A stretch of DNA of 46,554 nucleotides, taken from positions 1 to 46,554 of the forward strand of contig CAZKRM010000028.1 in NCBI GenBank assembly GCA_964555285.1, written 5' to 3'. The position numbers and the translations under genes were made by a program. The stretch is from JBBIQV01 sp964555285 (lineage in GTDB: Bacteria; Nitrospirota; Nitrospiria; Nitrospirales; Nitrospiraceae). This document shows positions 23,045-29,789 of the stretch, one piece after another. The first letter of the stretch is position 1, and each line of letters opens with the position of its first letter. The notes under the pieces were generated by a model. It made no database searches. It was not told the DNA's origin and saw only the letters and a list, made by a program, of their open reading frames with translations.

Positions 23045-24148
23045 ATGAGGACTGTAAAGAAAACGAATGGTCATGGCGGGAATGTGCACGCTGCCGCGCG
23101 AGAACTGCGCCGGCCTGTCAGCCGCATTCTTGACTTCAGCGCGAGCATCAATCCGCTGGGACCCTCGCCGCAGGCTCTACGCGCGATTGCGAAAGGGCAC
23201 GCTCTCCTTTCTCATTATCCCGATCCGGACTGTTGGACCTTGCGGCAATCGCTCGCCTCACGCTGGAAACTCCCGCCGGAGCAGATCGTCGTCGGGAACG
23301 GTTCGACCGAATTGATCCATTGGCTTCCCCGATCGCTCGCGATCAAACAGGCGCTGATCGTCGGCCCGACCTTCTCGGAGTACGCCCAGGCGGTCGCGCG
23401 GGCCGGAGGCCGAACGACAATGCTTTTGGCGAAGCGAACTGAGGGCTATCGACCTCCATTGGAGAGAGCGATCCAACTGGTGAAATCTAGCCGCAACGGT
23501 CGCGAGTCAATCGATGCGATCTTCCTCTGCCATCCCAACAGTCCGACCGGTCAGGCTTGCGAGGTGGCGGAGGTGCTCACGCTGGTGAGAGAAGCTGAGC
23601 GCGCCGGCATCTGGACCATCCTGGACGAGACCTTCATCGAGTACTGCGAGGATCGATCGCTGCTCTCGCAGCTTTCGACGTATTCGCATCTGGTCGTCTT
23701 AAGGAGCTTCACCAAATTCTATGCTCTGCCGGGGCTCCGCATCGGGTACCTGGCTGGCTCCGAGCGAGCCGCCTCTCTCGTGAGAGCACTCCAGCCTCCC
23801 TGGTCCGTCAATGCACTGGCCCAGGTTGGTGCAGAAGCTTCGTTTAACGATCGGCGCCACGCCCAGCGCAGCCTCCTTTATATGGAGCAGGAACGGGATC
23901 GTCTCACGAGGCGCTTGGGTTCGGTGCCTGGACTGACCCTGTTCCCTTCACAGGCCAATTTCCTGCTTGTGGAACTGCCCGGGTCTCATGAGGCCGGTTC
24001 GATCACGATGGCGCTTCGGCGGCAGGGCTTGCTGATTCGGGACTGCTCGTCCGTGCCGGGACTCAATCAATGCACGGTGAGGGTTGCCGTTCGCACGAGG
24101 CGAGAGAATGACCGGCTGGTCGCTGCGCTGAAAGAGCTTGTGGAATGA
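23045..24148 (+). CDS. cobD: L-threonine-O-3-phosphate decarboxylase (CobD/CobC family)
   Basis: This PLP enzyme makes (R)-1-amino-2-propanol phosphate, the donor for CbiB. It has 367 residues from ATG 23045, with GAGG upstream. It shows HGGNVHAAARELRRPVSRILDFSASINPLG near the start, FLCHPNSPTGQ, LDETFIEYCED and the PLP-lysine segment RSFTKFYALPGLRIGY. This is the aminotransferase class I/II fold; histidinol-phosphate aminotransferase is the nearest lookalike. The FSASINPLGPSP start and the cluster argue for CobD. Confidence 0.93.
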   Translation: MRTVKKTNGHGGNVHAAARELRRPVSRILDFSASINPLGPSPQALRAIAKGHALLSHYPDPDCWTLRQSLASRWKLPPEQIVVGNGSTELIHWLPRSLAIKQALIVGPTFSEYAQAVARAGGRTTMLLAKRTEGYRPPLERAIQLVKSSRNGRESIDAIFLCHPNSPTGQACEVAEVLTLVREAERAGIWTILDETFIEYCEDRSLLSQLSTYSHLVVLRSFTKFYALPGLRIGYLAGSERAASLVRALQPPWSVNALAQVGAEASFNDRRHAQRSLLYMEQERDRLTRRLGSVPGLTLFPSQANFLLVELPGSHEAGSITMALRRQGLLIRDCSSVPGLNQCTVRVAVRTRRENDRLVAALKELVE

Positions 24149-24155
24149 GTCGCGT

Positions 24156-24920
24156 ATGGATCGATCTACTCGCATCCCTGTCAGGGTGAAGCATCGTGTG
24201 ATTCAGAATACCTTGGTGATCGATTTGGGCCAGGTCCATCGAGTGCTGTCTTCAGCTCCGCGTAGCGGCGGATTGGTAAAGGCCCGTTCCATCCTCAACC
24301 ATCAGGTTGCAGCCAACCCGGTCATTCGACAGCCTCTGCCTCACGGCAAACCAACCGGACGAGCCACATGGAGCGACCCGGCTCGTTATCTCGGAACGCT
24401 TGCCTCGGACCTCGACGCGGAACCTCCTTGTGTCGGTCTCATGACGGCAGTGCCCATGAAGCAATTGGTCGCGTTGCGCGAAGAGTCCAATGGCCTCTGG
24501 GTCGAATGTTTTTGTACCGTCGGCGTGACGAATGCGGTGAGGGCCGGCGAGCCGGCTTTCTTTGCCGGCTCGGAGCGGCGATGTTGCGTGGCCGGGACCA
24601 TCAACATCATCCTCGTTACGAATGCGAAGTTGTCGGTTCCTGCGATGGTGGGAGCGGTGCAGGTCGCCACCGAAAGCAAGACGGCGGTCTTAATGGATCG
24701 TGGAGTGCCGAGTCGGGCTGGTCATGGCGGCGCCACTGGAACCGGCACGGACGCGGTGGTCATCGCCTGCCGCCTTCGAGGAGGCCCCAGAATTCAGTAC
24801 AGCGGCACTCACACCGAGATCGGGGCCATGATCGGCCGGTTGGTCCGCCGATGCGTTCAGACTGGATTGACGCGCGCCGCACGATGGAAGTCGCGGCAGA
24901 CGAAATCGAGGGGAGATTAA
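24156..24920 (+). CDS. cbiZ: Adenosylcobinamide amidohydrolase
   Basis: CbiZ removes the aminopropanol arm of (adenosyl)cobinamide or pseudocobalamin, returning cobyric acid for rebuilding with the organism's own lower ligand. It has 254 residues from ATG 24156; TTG 24138 would overlap cobD. Visible family traits are GLMTAVPMKQLVALRE, VECFCTVGVTNAVRAGEP, GTINIILVTNAKLS, AMVGAVQVATESKTAVLMD and the glycine-rich GGATGTGTDAVVIACR. Salvage of this kind is best known from archaea and some photosynthetic bacteria. Next to bluB and cobT it suggests active remodelling of imported corrinoids. Confidence 0.92.
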   Translation: MDRSTRIPVRVKHRVIQNTLVIDLGQVHRVLSSAPRSGGLVKARSILNHQVAANPVIRQPLPHGKPTGRATWSDPARYLGTLASDLDAEPPCVGLMTAVPMKQLVALREESNGLWVECFCTVGVTNAVRAGEPAFFAGSERRCCVAGTINIILVTNAKLSVPAMVGAVQVATESKTAVLMDRGVPSRAGHGGATGTGTDAVVIACRLRGGPRIQYSGTHTEIGAMIGRLVRRCVQTGLTRAARWKSRQTKSRGD

Positions 24921-24927
24921 GACGGCC

Positions 24928-26424
24928 ATGCCTGCTCGACCTTTGATGATTCAGGGAACCGGCTCTCACGTGGGCAAGTCAGTGCTGGTGGCGGCGCTGT
25001 GTCGATTGTTCGTTCGTCGCGGTCTCCGCGTCGCACCGTTCAAAGCACAAAACATGTCCAACAATTCATTTGTGACGCCGGACGGGAAAGAGATCGGGCG
25101 GGCTCAGGCGGTGCAGGCTGCCGCATGCCGTCTGCCGTCCCGCAGTGATTTCAACCCCATCTTAATCAAGCCGTCAGGCGAACAGGACGCGCAGTTGGTG
25201 GTGAACGGCGAGGTGGCCGGCCGGCTCACGGCATCGGACTTCGGGAAAATCAAACGGGAGTTCGAGGGGGTGGTTCGAGCCTCGTTCGACCGCCTGCGCC
25301 ATGAGTTCGATGTGATCGTCTTGGAAGGGGCGGGCAGTCCGGCCGAGGTCAATTTGCGAGACCACGATGTCGTGAACATGCACATGGCCAAAGTTGCCGG
25401 GGCGCCGGTGATCCTGGTCGGCGACATTGACCGGGGCGGGGTACTGGCCTCGCTTGTGGGAACGATGGAGTTGCTGAATCCAGATGAGCGGGCGCTGGTA
25501 AAGGGATTTCTCGTGAACAAGTTTCGAGGAGCGCGGGAGTTGCTGATGCCGGGGATCAAGACCGTTGAGGACAAAATTCAGCGGCCTTGTCTTGGGATTG
25601 TGCCGTTCTCGCGGGAGATCGATCTTCCCGAAGAAGATGCCGTTGTGTGGAATCAACGCGCTCGCTCCTCCGCACACGAAGATATGCTCACGGTCGGTGT
25701 GGTGGACGTGCCCTGCCTGTCGAACTTTACGGACTTCGATCCGCTGGCATACGAGCCCGACGTGGCCTTGCACCGCATCACCGATGAGGACTCGCTCGTT
25801 CCTGATCTCCTGATCTTTCCCGGCACGAAACACACGATGCAGGCGTTGCGCTTGATTCAAGAACGCCGGATCGATCGGCTGGCGCGGCGGGTGCTGGACC
25901 GAGGCGGCACCGTCATGGGTATCTGCGGCGGGTATCAGATCTTGGGGCAGACCATTCGCGACCCGGAGCGGGTCGAGGCCCTTGAAGAACATGCCCAGGG
26001 GTTAGGTCTGTTGGATGTCGAGACCACCTTTCAGCCCAAGAAGGTGACCGTTCAGGTCTCAGGGCGCCACCGGCCATCCGATTCGAAAGTCGAAGGGTAC
26101 GAGGTGCACATGGGACAGACGACTCGCGGCAAGGGGGTTTCACCGTTCCTGGAAGTGAAGTCTCCCCAGGACGCAGCCTTCCACCCGGAGGGCGCGATGA
26201 CTGCGGATGGTCGAGTGGCTGGCACCTATGTGCATGGGCTCTTCGACGAACCAGTCTTTCGCCGGCATCTGCTCAATTCTTTACGGGACAGACGCGGGTG
26301 GAATCCTCTCTCTCCTTCACAGCATCCGAGCCTTGACCAACGGCTCGATCGGTGGGCCGACTTCGTGGAATCGCATGTCGATCTGCCAAAGCTCATGGCA
26401 ATGATCGACCGCGTATCGATCTGA
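24928..26424 (+). CDS. cobQ: Cobyric acid synthase
   Basis: CobQ/CbiP amidates the b, d, e and g side chains of adenosylcobyrinate a,c-diamide. It has 498 residues from ATG 24928. The N-terminal dethiobiotin-synthetase-like domain has QGTGSHVGKSVLVAALCR, FKAQNMSNNSFV and LEGAGSPAEVNLRDHDVVNM. The C-terminal amidotransferase domain has the Cys in GICGGYQILGQ (about residue 332) and GTYVHGLFD with the histidine. Its length is typical. It starts 7 bp after cbiZ and closes the cobalamin run; its product is what CbiB uses. Confidence 0.97.
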   Translation: MPARPLMIQGTGSHVGKSVLVAALCRLFVRRGLRVAPFKAQNMSNNSFVTPDGKEIGRAQAVQAAACRLPSRSDFNPILIKPSGEQDAQLVVNGEVAGRLTASDFGKIKREFEGVVRASFDRLRHEFDVIVLEGAGSPAEVNLRDHDVVNMHMAKVAGAPVILVGDIDRGGVLASLVGTMELLNPDERALVKGFLVNKFRGARELLMPGIKTVEDKIQRPCLGIVPFSREIDLPEEDAVVWNQRARSSAHEDMLTVGVVDVPCLSNFTDFDPLAYEPDVALHRITDEDSLVPDLLIFPGTKHTMQALRLIQERRIDRLARRVLDRGGTVMGICGGYQILGQTIRDPERVEALEEHAQGLGLLDVETTFQPKKVTVQVSGRHRPSDSKVEGYEVHMGQTTRGKGVSPFLEVKSPQDAAFHPEGAMTADGRVAGTYVHGLFDEPVFRRHLLNSLRDRRGWNPLSPSQHPSLDQRLDRWADFVESHVDLPKLMAMIDRVSI

Positions 26425-26502
26425 CAAATCCCTCTCAGATAACTCACTGTGGGTTTCCTTCTCTCAACCTGATCCAACTACCTGGCACTCCACGTTCTAT
26501 CT

Positions 26503-26719
26503 ATGGGCACAGAACTCCCGACTGCCGATGCCGCGCTAGAAGATCTGATTGGAGCCATTCAGGACTACGCGAAGGAATATCTTCGAGCGCGCGATCGGTA
26601 CACCACGAGTCCCAACCGAGCCCACCATTCTGCCCTACATCGAAGCCATCGCCGCTTGTAAGACTGATTGGGAGTTGCGTACGTTGATCGAGATCAAGCA
26701 GGGCCTCGTTCACGTATAA
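26503..26719 (+). pseudogene. Frameshifted small gene of unknown family
   Basis: From ATG 26503 one frame reads MGTELPTADAALEDLIGAIQ and continues to YLRARDRY. A shift near 26605 opens a second frame, with PTEPTILPYIEAIAACKTDW and then LRTLIEIKQGLVHV before TAA at 26717. Joined, they make a plausible acidic helical protein of about 70 residues. I do not recognise the family. It may be a relic or a sequencing indel in this patch of TA remnants. Confidence 0.45.
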
Positions 26720-26800
26720 CGACTTCCGTATTGTGCTCAAGTCGACAGGCGAAGATCAATGCACCTGAGTCATCTTCAGAAGCCTCGACGCTCACAATAA

Positions 26801-26895
26801 GTCAATGTGCATGCCTGACACTATTTCCCTGCTGCATGTTCGTGGAGCCGTTCGCCTGGCAGAAATCAAAATGTTGGATTGCAAGACTTGACCCC
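26801..26895. repeat. REP-like repeats, including copy 2 of the CTTGCAATCCAACATT repeat
   Basis: At 26870-26895 the reverse form AATGTTGGATTGCAAG is followed by ACTTGACCCC. At 26801-26826 a looser relative reads GTCAATGTGCATGCCTGAC. Both resemble REP units of the tyrosine-transposase type. Nothing else is visible between the frameshifted gene and the next pair. Confidence 0.45.
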
Positions 26896-26930
26896 AATCT
26901 TCCAATCTTCAATCTTCGAGAGATGGCCGA

Positions 26931-27227
26931 TCAGACAGAGACGCGTTCCCATTCCCTGGCACGAGCGGCAAAGGCGTCTCGGTAGGCGGGCCAATCGTGC
27001 AACGTAGCCGGATCGAAGTCCGCTCCATTCGGCCACACGAGCGTCTTTACTTCTGGGTCGATAGCGACTTGGTTGAATAACGTTGGATCGAGGAGGGGGC
27101 CGTAGAGTTCACCGGCGAGAACTGGTTTGAAGTTGATGACCTGTTCCGTGTTGTCCGTAAATTGCACGCGCAACGTGTAAGGCCCGACGGCCTCAACGGC
27201 GCGAACCTGATGGATAGGATGTTTCAT
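26931..27227 (-). CDS. DUF2442 domain protein, probable TA-like partner
   Basis: This 98-residue protein shows the DUF2442 pattern: HQVRAVEAVGPYTLRVQFTDN, then QVINFKPVLAGELYGPLLDPTLFNQVAIDPEV and LVWPNGADFDPATLHDWP. It lies 10 bp after a DUF4160 gene on the same strand. The two domains are very often adjacent in bacteria, in the manner of a TA or stress module, but activity has not been established to my knowledge. Confidence 0.85.
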   Translation of the reverse strand: MKHPIHQVRAVEAVGPYTLRVQFTDNTEQVINFKPVLAGELYGPLLDPTLFNQVAIDPEVKTLVWPNGADFDPATLHDWPAYRDAFAARAREWERVSV

Positions 27228-27237
27228 GGCACTTCTT

Positions 27238-27507
27238 CTATGCCAAAGGGGCGATGGGCAATGCTTTGTGGCCGGTTTGCAGTCGGTCCCAGTCGGCGAT
27301 GAGCTCTGGTTGATGCAATTCAGCCCACGCCTCGACTAACCGCTGCTGGCGTTTCGGCAACGACCCAGCTAACATTTCTACCGGCTCGATCCCAAACACC
27401 GCCACATGTTCCTGGTAATACGCGTGAAAGTGCGGCGTATGATGCGTAGCCTGGACCTCGACGAACATGCGGACGATGATCCCAAAGAAACGACAGAGTT
27501 CAGGCAC
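27238..27507 (-). CDS. DUF4160 domain protein
   Basis: This 89-residue protein begins with MPELCRFFGIIVRMFVE, followed by HHTPHFHAYYQEHVAVFGIEPVEMLAGSLPKRQQRLVEAW. The paired histidines in HFHAYY are the family's hallmark. It is the upstream member of the DUF4160-DUF2442 pair. Function is unknown; the histidine cluster suggests metal binding or catalysis, which is inference. Confidence 0.85.
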   Translation of the reverse strand: MPELCRFFGIIVRMFVEVQATHHTPHFHAYYQEHVAVFGIEPVEMLAGSLPKRQQRLVEAWAELHQPELIADWDRLQTGHKALPIAPLA

Positions 27508-27565
27508 GTGCTCATTCTACTCGCTTGCCTAGGGAGCCGCAACAAATGGGTCGAAGGATGTAGAT

Positions 27566-27706
27566 AGCACATCATCTGTCCGGTTTTTGTAGCACGTGAT
27601 CTGTCCGGGTTAGGGTGGCCCCTCAAGGAGGGCCACGATGACACGGGCGACCGTCCTACAGGAGGTGAGACAGATGCGGTTTGAGGAGCTGAATAACAGG
27701 GGTTGA
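27566..27706 (+). mobile_element. Left-end remnant of an ISNCY-like insertion sequence
   Basis: Two copies of AGCAC(A/G)T(C/G)ATCTGTCCGG lie at 27566-27583 and 27591-27608. They are followed by AAGGAGGG and an ATG at 27638, whose frame reads MTRATVLQEVRQMRFEEL and stops at 27706. That peptide matches, from memory, the start of ISNCY (IS1202-like) transposases. The rest of the transposase is missing, and a REP-like repeat begins 5 bp later, so the element was cut at this point. Confidence 0.6.
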
Positions 27707-27710
27707 GTGT

Positions 27711-27732
27711 CAGGTCTTGCAATCCAACATTT
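27711..27732 (+). repeat. REP-like repeat, copy 3
   Basis: The CTTGCAATCCAACATT core preceded by TCAGGT, matching 146-166 and the reverse copy at 26870. It marks the junction where the ISNCY-like transposase is lost. Confidence 0.5.
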
Positions 27733-27885
27733 CTCGGCGGGTGGCGTCGAAGCAGCGATAAAGGGGCCTTGCTCGACTTGATACCGGCTTAGCTGGCCTC
27801 GATCCCTGAAAGTGAGGAGAACGCCGTGGCACATTCACCGGCTTCACGCTTGTCGCATGCCCATGAAGAGGTATAGAGTAGGCGC

Positions 27886-28107
27886 ATGGTGTTAGACCGA
27901 ATCCATGTCGATCCGAACGTTTGTGGAGGCAAGGCGACGATCCGCGGTCTCCGCATTACGGTGGACTTCGTCCTGAAGCTGCTTGGCGAAGGGTATACGG
28001 CCACAGACATCGTGAAGGAATATCCGGAATTGGTTCTTGAGGATGTCTATCAGGCGGCGAAGTACGGCGCGTGGCTGGCAGGCGAGCGCACGTCCGCTGC
28101 TTCATGA
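27886..28107 (+). CDS. DUF433 antitoxin-like protein
   Basis: This 73-residue protein has the DUF433 pattern: RIHVDPNVCGGKATIRGLRITVDFVLKLLGEGYTATDIVKEYPELVLEDVYQAAKY, a small winged-helix-like DNA-binding fold. DUF433 genes usually precede a DUF5615 PIN-like gene, as here, with ATGA overlap at 28104-28107. The pair is a predicted TA module. Confidence 0.88.
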   Translation: MVLDRIHVDPNVCGGKATIRGLRITVDFVLKLLGEGYTATDIVKEYPELVLEDVYQAAKYGAWLAGERTSAAS

Positions 28108-28489
28108 GGCTGCTGGCCGATCTTCACATCGCACCCCGTACCGTTCAGTTTCTCCGCTCATTGGGCCATGATGTGCTTCGAGTGACCGACCTCCTCCCGC
28201 AACCGCCTCTGACGAAACCATCGTCGAGCAGGCCGTACAGGATCAGCGAATCATCCTCACTCAGGACCTCGACATGACCGCGATCATTGCGTTATCAGGA
28301 CGCCGGCATCCTTCACTCGTGACTCTTCGCCTGAGCTCTGCAAGAATCGAGTTCGTGAATGCAGTCCTTCAACGGACCCTCCCGGCGCTGGAGCCTGATC
28401 TGTACCAGGGGGCGCTTGTCACGGTCGAAGACCACCGAGCCCGTGTACGTCGACTTCCATTGGCGATTCAGGATGCTCCTCCTCGTTGA
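28104..28489 (+). pseudogene. DUF5615 PIN-like toxin gene with frameshift
   Basis: The frame from ATG 28104 reads MRLLADLHIAPRTVQFLRSL, then GHDVLRVTDLLP, the start of a DUF5615 (Mut7-C-like PIN) protein. After about 28196 the family sequence continues in the next frame: ASDETIVEQAVQDQRIILTQ, DLDMTAIIALSG, then ARIEFVNAVLQRTLPALEPD to the stop at 28489. One missing base near DLLP would restore a protein of about 128 residues. It is either a real loss of the toxin or a sequencing error; the antitoxin is intact. Confidence 0.75.
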
Positions 28490-28597
28490 AACACAGAACG
28501 TCTGCCTATTGCTTGCCCCTGGACCTGACCTGCTCAGCAACGACTTCCCTCGAGAGGATGAGGTCAAGGTTTTGCCATCACACATCTTGCGTGAAAG

Positions 28598-28670
28598 AAG
28601 CCATCAGCTTTCAGCAGTCAGCCTTCAGTATTCAATCCAGAATCGGAGCTGATGGCTGGATGCTGACCGC
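28598..28670. repeat. Word repeat (TCAGC/GCTGA type) after the DUF5615 gene
   Basis: AGCCATCAGCTTTCAGCAGT and AGCCTTCAG face GGAGCTGATGGCTGGATGCTGA. The word type is shared with both riboswitches and with 29752-29783. It lies directly before a fragment of the methyltransferase gene, as the 29752 copy does before the intact gene. Confidence 0.6.
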
Positions 28671-28683
28671 TTTTCTGCCTACT

Positions 28684-28792
28684 GCTGTGAATACCACCGA
28701 TAGCCCTTGGTCTCTGTGAAGGCCGGTTTCGGCGCGCCGCCGGGTTTTTCGAGCAGGAGGATTTTGAAGTCGAACAGGCCGAACCAGGCGGG
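28684..28792 (-). pseudogene. Duplicate of the 3' end of the methyltransferase gene
   Basis: This 109-bp stretch is nearly identical to 29795-29903, the last codons of the PqqD-like/methyltransferase gene. It encodes the same tail (FDFKxLLLEKPGGAPKPAFTETKGYRWYSQ) with small changes and its own TAG. Similarity stops abruptly at a GGCGGG. It is a relic of a paralogue or a local duplication. Confidence 0.8.
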
Positions 28793-28949
28793 CTATCGAG
28801 AGCGAAGCAAGGCTGTAAACCCTTCCTGTTCAAAATGCCGATCCGAGCAAAGAGATGGGGTCGTTGCTTGACTTTGCACCTGGCCAGCCCAATTGGGCCT
28901 TCCTCGAACCGGCGGTGATGCAGTTCTGCTGGTCGCCTTGCTTCCCTCG

Positions 28950-29013
28950 TGCTTTCGAAGCTCCGCTCGGATTTCCCAGTAACAAGACGTTGAAGTCGAA
29001 GAGGCCGAATCAT
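28950..29013 (-). pseudogene. Second, more decayed copy of the methyltransferase C-terminus
   Basis: On the minus strand the frame FGLFDFNVLLLGNPSGASKA parallels WFGLLDFKVLLLEKPGGAPK of the intact gene at 29790-31280. No start or body is present. With the 28684 copy this makes two relics in a row. Confidence 0.6.
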
Positions 29014-29075
29014 ATGGAAGTACGCCTCGCCAACCTCATTGATCTTCTTATCAAGAAACTTATATAATTGCCGCC

Positions 29076-29396
29076 ATGAAGTCTCTGGAGTTTGTCGGCT
29101 CCAGCCTGGGTGACCTTCGAGAGTTTCCTGCAGAAGCTCGGCGCGCGGCTGGTTTCGAGTTGGGCTTTGTTCAGCGAGGGCTGGACCCTTCGGACTGGAA
29201 GCCCATGACTGAAGTGGGTGCCGGGGTTAGGGAGATTCGCATCCACGTTCTGGGGGAATGGCGTGTGCTGTACGTGGCCAAGCTCGCCGAGGCTGTCTAC
29301 GTGCTGCATGCGTTTCAGAAGAAAACGCAAAAGACTAGAAAAGAAGACATCGAGTTGGCGCGTAAACGATACCGCCAGATTGGAGACCGGTCATGA
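29076..29396 (+). CDS. HigB/RelE-type toxin (phage Gp49-like)
   Basis: This 106-residue basic protein has the Gp49-like layout: FVGSSLGDLREFPAEARRAAGFELGFVQRGLDPSDWKPM, a strand VREIRIHVLGEWRVLYVAK and AVYVLHAFQKKTQKTRKEDIELARKRY. The FQKKTQKT segment is the usual C-terminal signature of HigB-type mRNA interferases. It precedes an XRE antitoxin with a 4-bp overlap, the reverse gene order typical of higBA. The two genes sit between methyltransferase fragments and the intact copy. Confidence 0.92.
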   Translation: MKSLEFVGSSLGDLREFPAEARRAAGFELGFVQRGLDPSDWKPMTEVGAGVREIRIHVLGEWRVLYVAKLAEAVYVLHAFQKKTQKTRKEDIELARKRYRQIGDRS

Positions 29397-29677
29397 AGAA
29401 GAAAACGACGAAGTCGAGCGGCAATGTCTTTGTGGATCTCGGCTTTGATCCGGCCGAGGCCGCCGTGCTCCAAATGCGCTCGAACCTCATGAGCGATCTT
29501 CGCCTCTGCATCGAGAAGCAGAAGCTCACTCAGGCGGAAGCGGCCAAGCGCTTGGGCATCGCGCAATCCCGCGTGTCCGACCTCGTGTGTGGCAAATGGG
29601 ACAAGTTCAGCTTGGAAATGCTGATCACCCTTGAAGCACGGCTGGGGCGCACAGTTCGTGTTGAGTTCGCAGCCTGA
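29393..29677 (+). CDS. XRE-family HigA-type antitoxin
   Basis: This 94-residue protein overlaps the toxin stop (ATGA). It has a helix-turn-helix: LTQAEAAKRLGIAQSRVSDLVCGKWDKFSLEMLITLEARLG. A lysine-rich start and the segment VFVDLGFDPAEAAVLQMRSNLMSDLR are characteristic of HigA/XRE proteins paired with Gp49-like toxins. It should neutralise the toxin and repress the operon. Confidence 0.93.
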   Translation: MKKKTTKSSGNVFVDLGFDPAEAAVLQMRSNLMSDLRLCIEKQKLTQAEAAKRLGIAQSRVSDLVCGKWDKFSLEMLITLEARLGRTVRVEFAA

Positions 29678-29751
29678 GGTGCATCCGGATCATGGTGAGA
29701 GTTTGATTGGTGGGTAGGTCCGCAATCTGTTTGCCATAGCCCAAGCTATTC

Positions 29752-29783
29752 GGCTGATGGCTGAGAGCTGAACGCTGACGGCT
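29752..29783. repeat. Word repeat (GCTGA type) at the methyltransferase 3' end
   Basis: CGGCTGATGGCTGAGAGCTG followed by AACGCTGACGGC: direct copies of a GCTGA word. No long opposite arm is seen. It lies just outside the methyltransferase stop codon. Confidence 0.55.
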
Positions 29784-29789
29784 TTTTAC

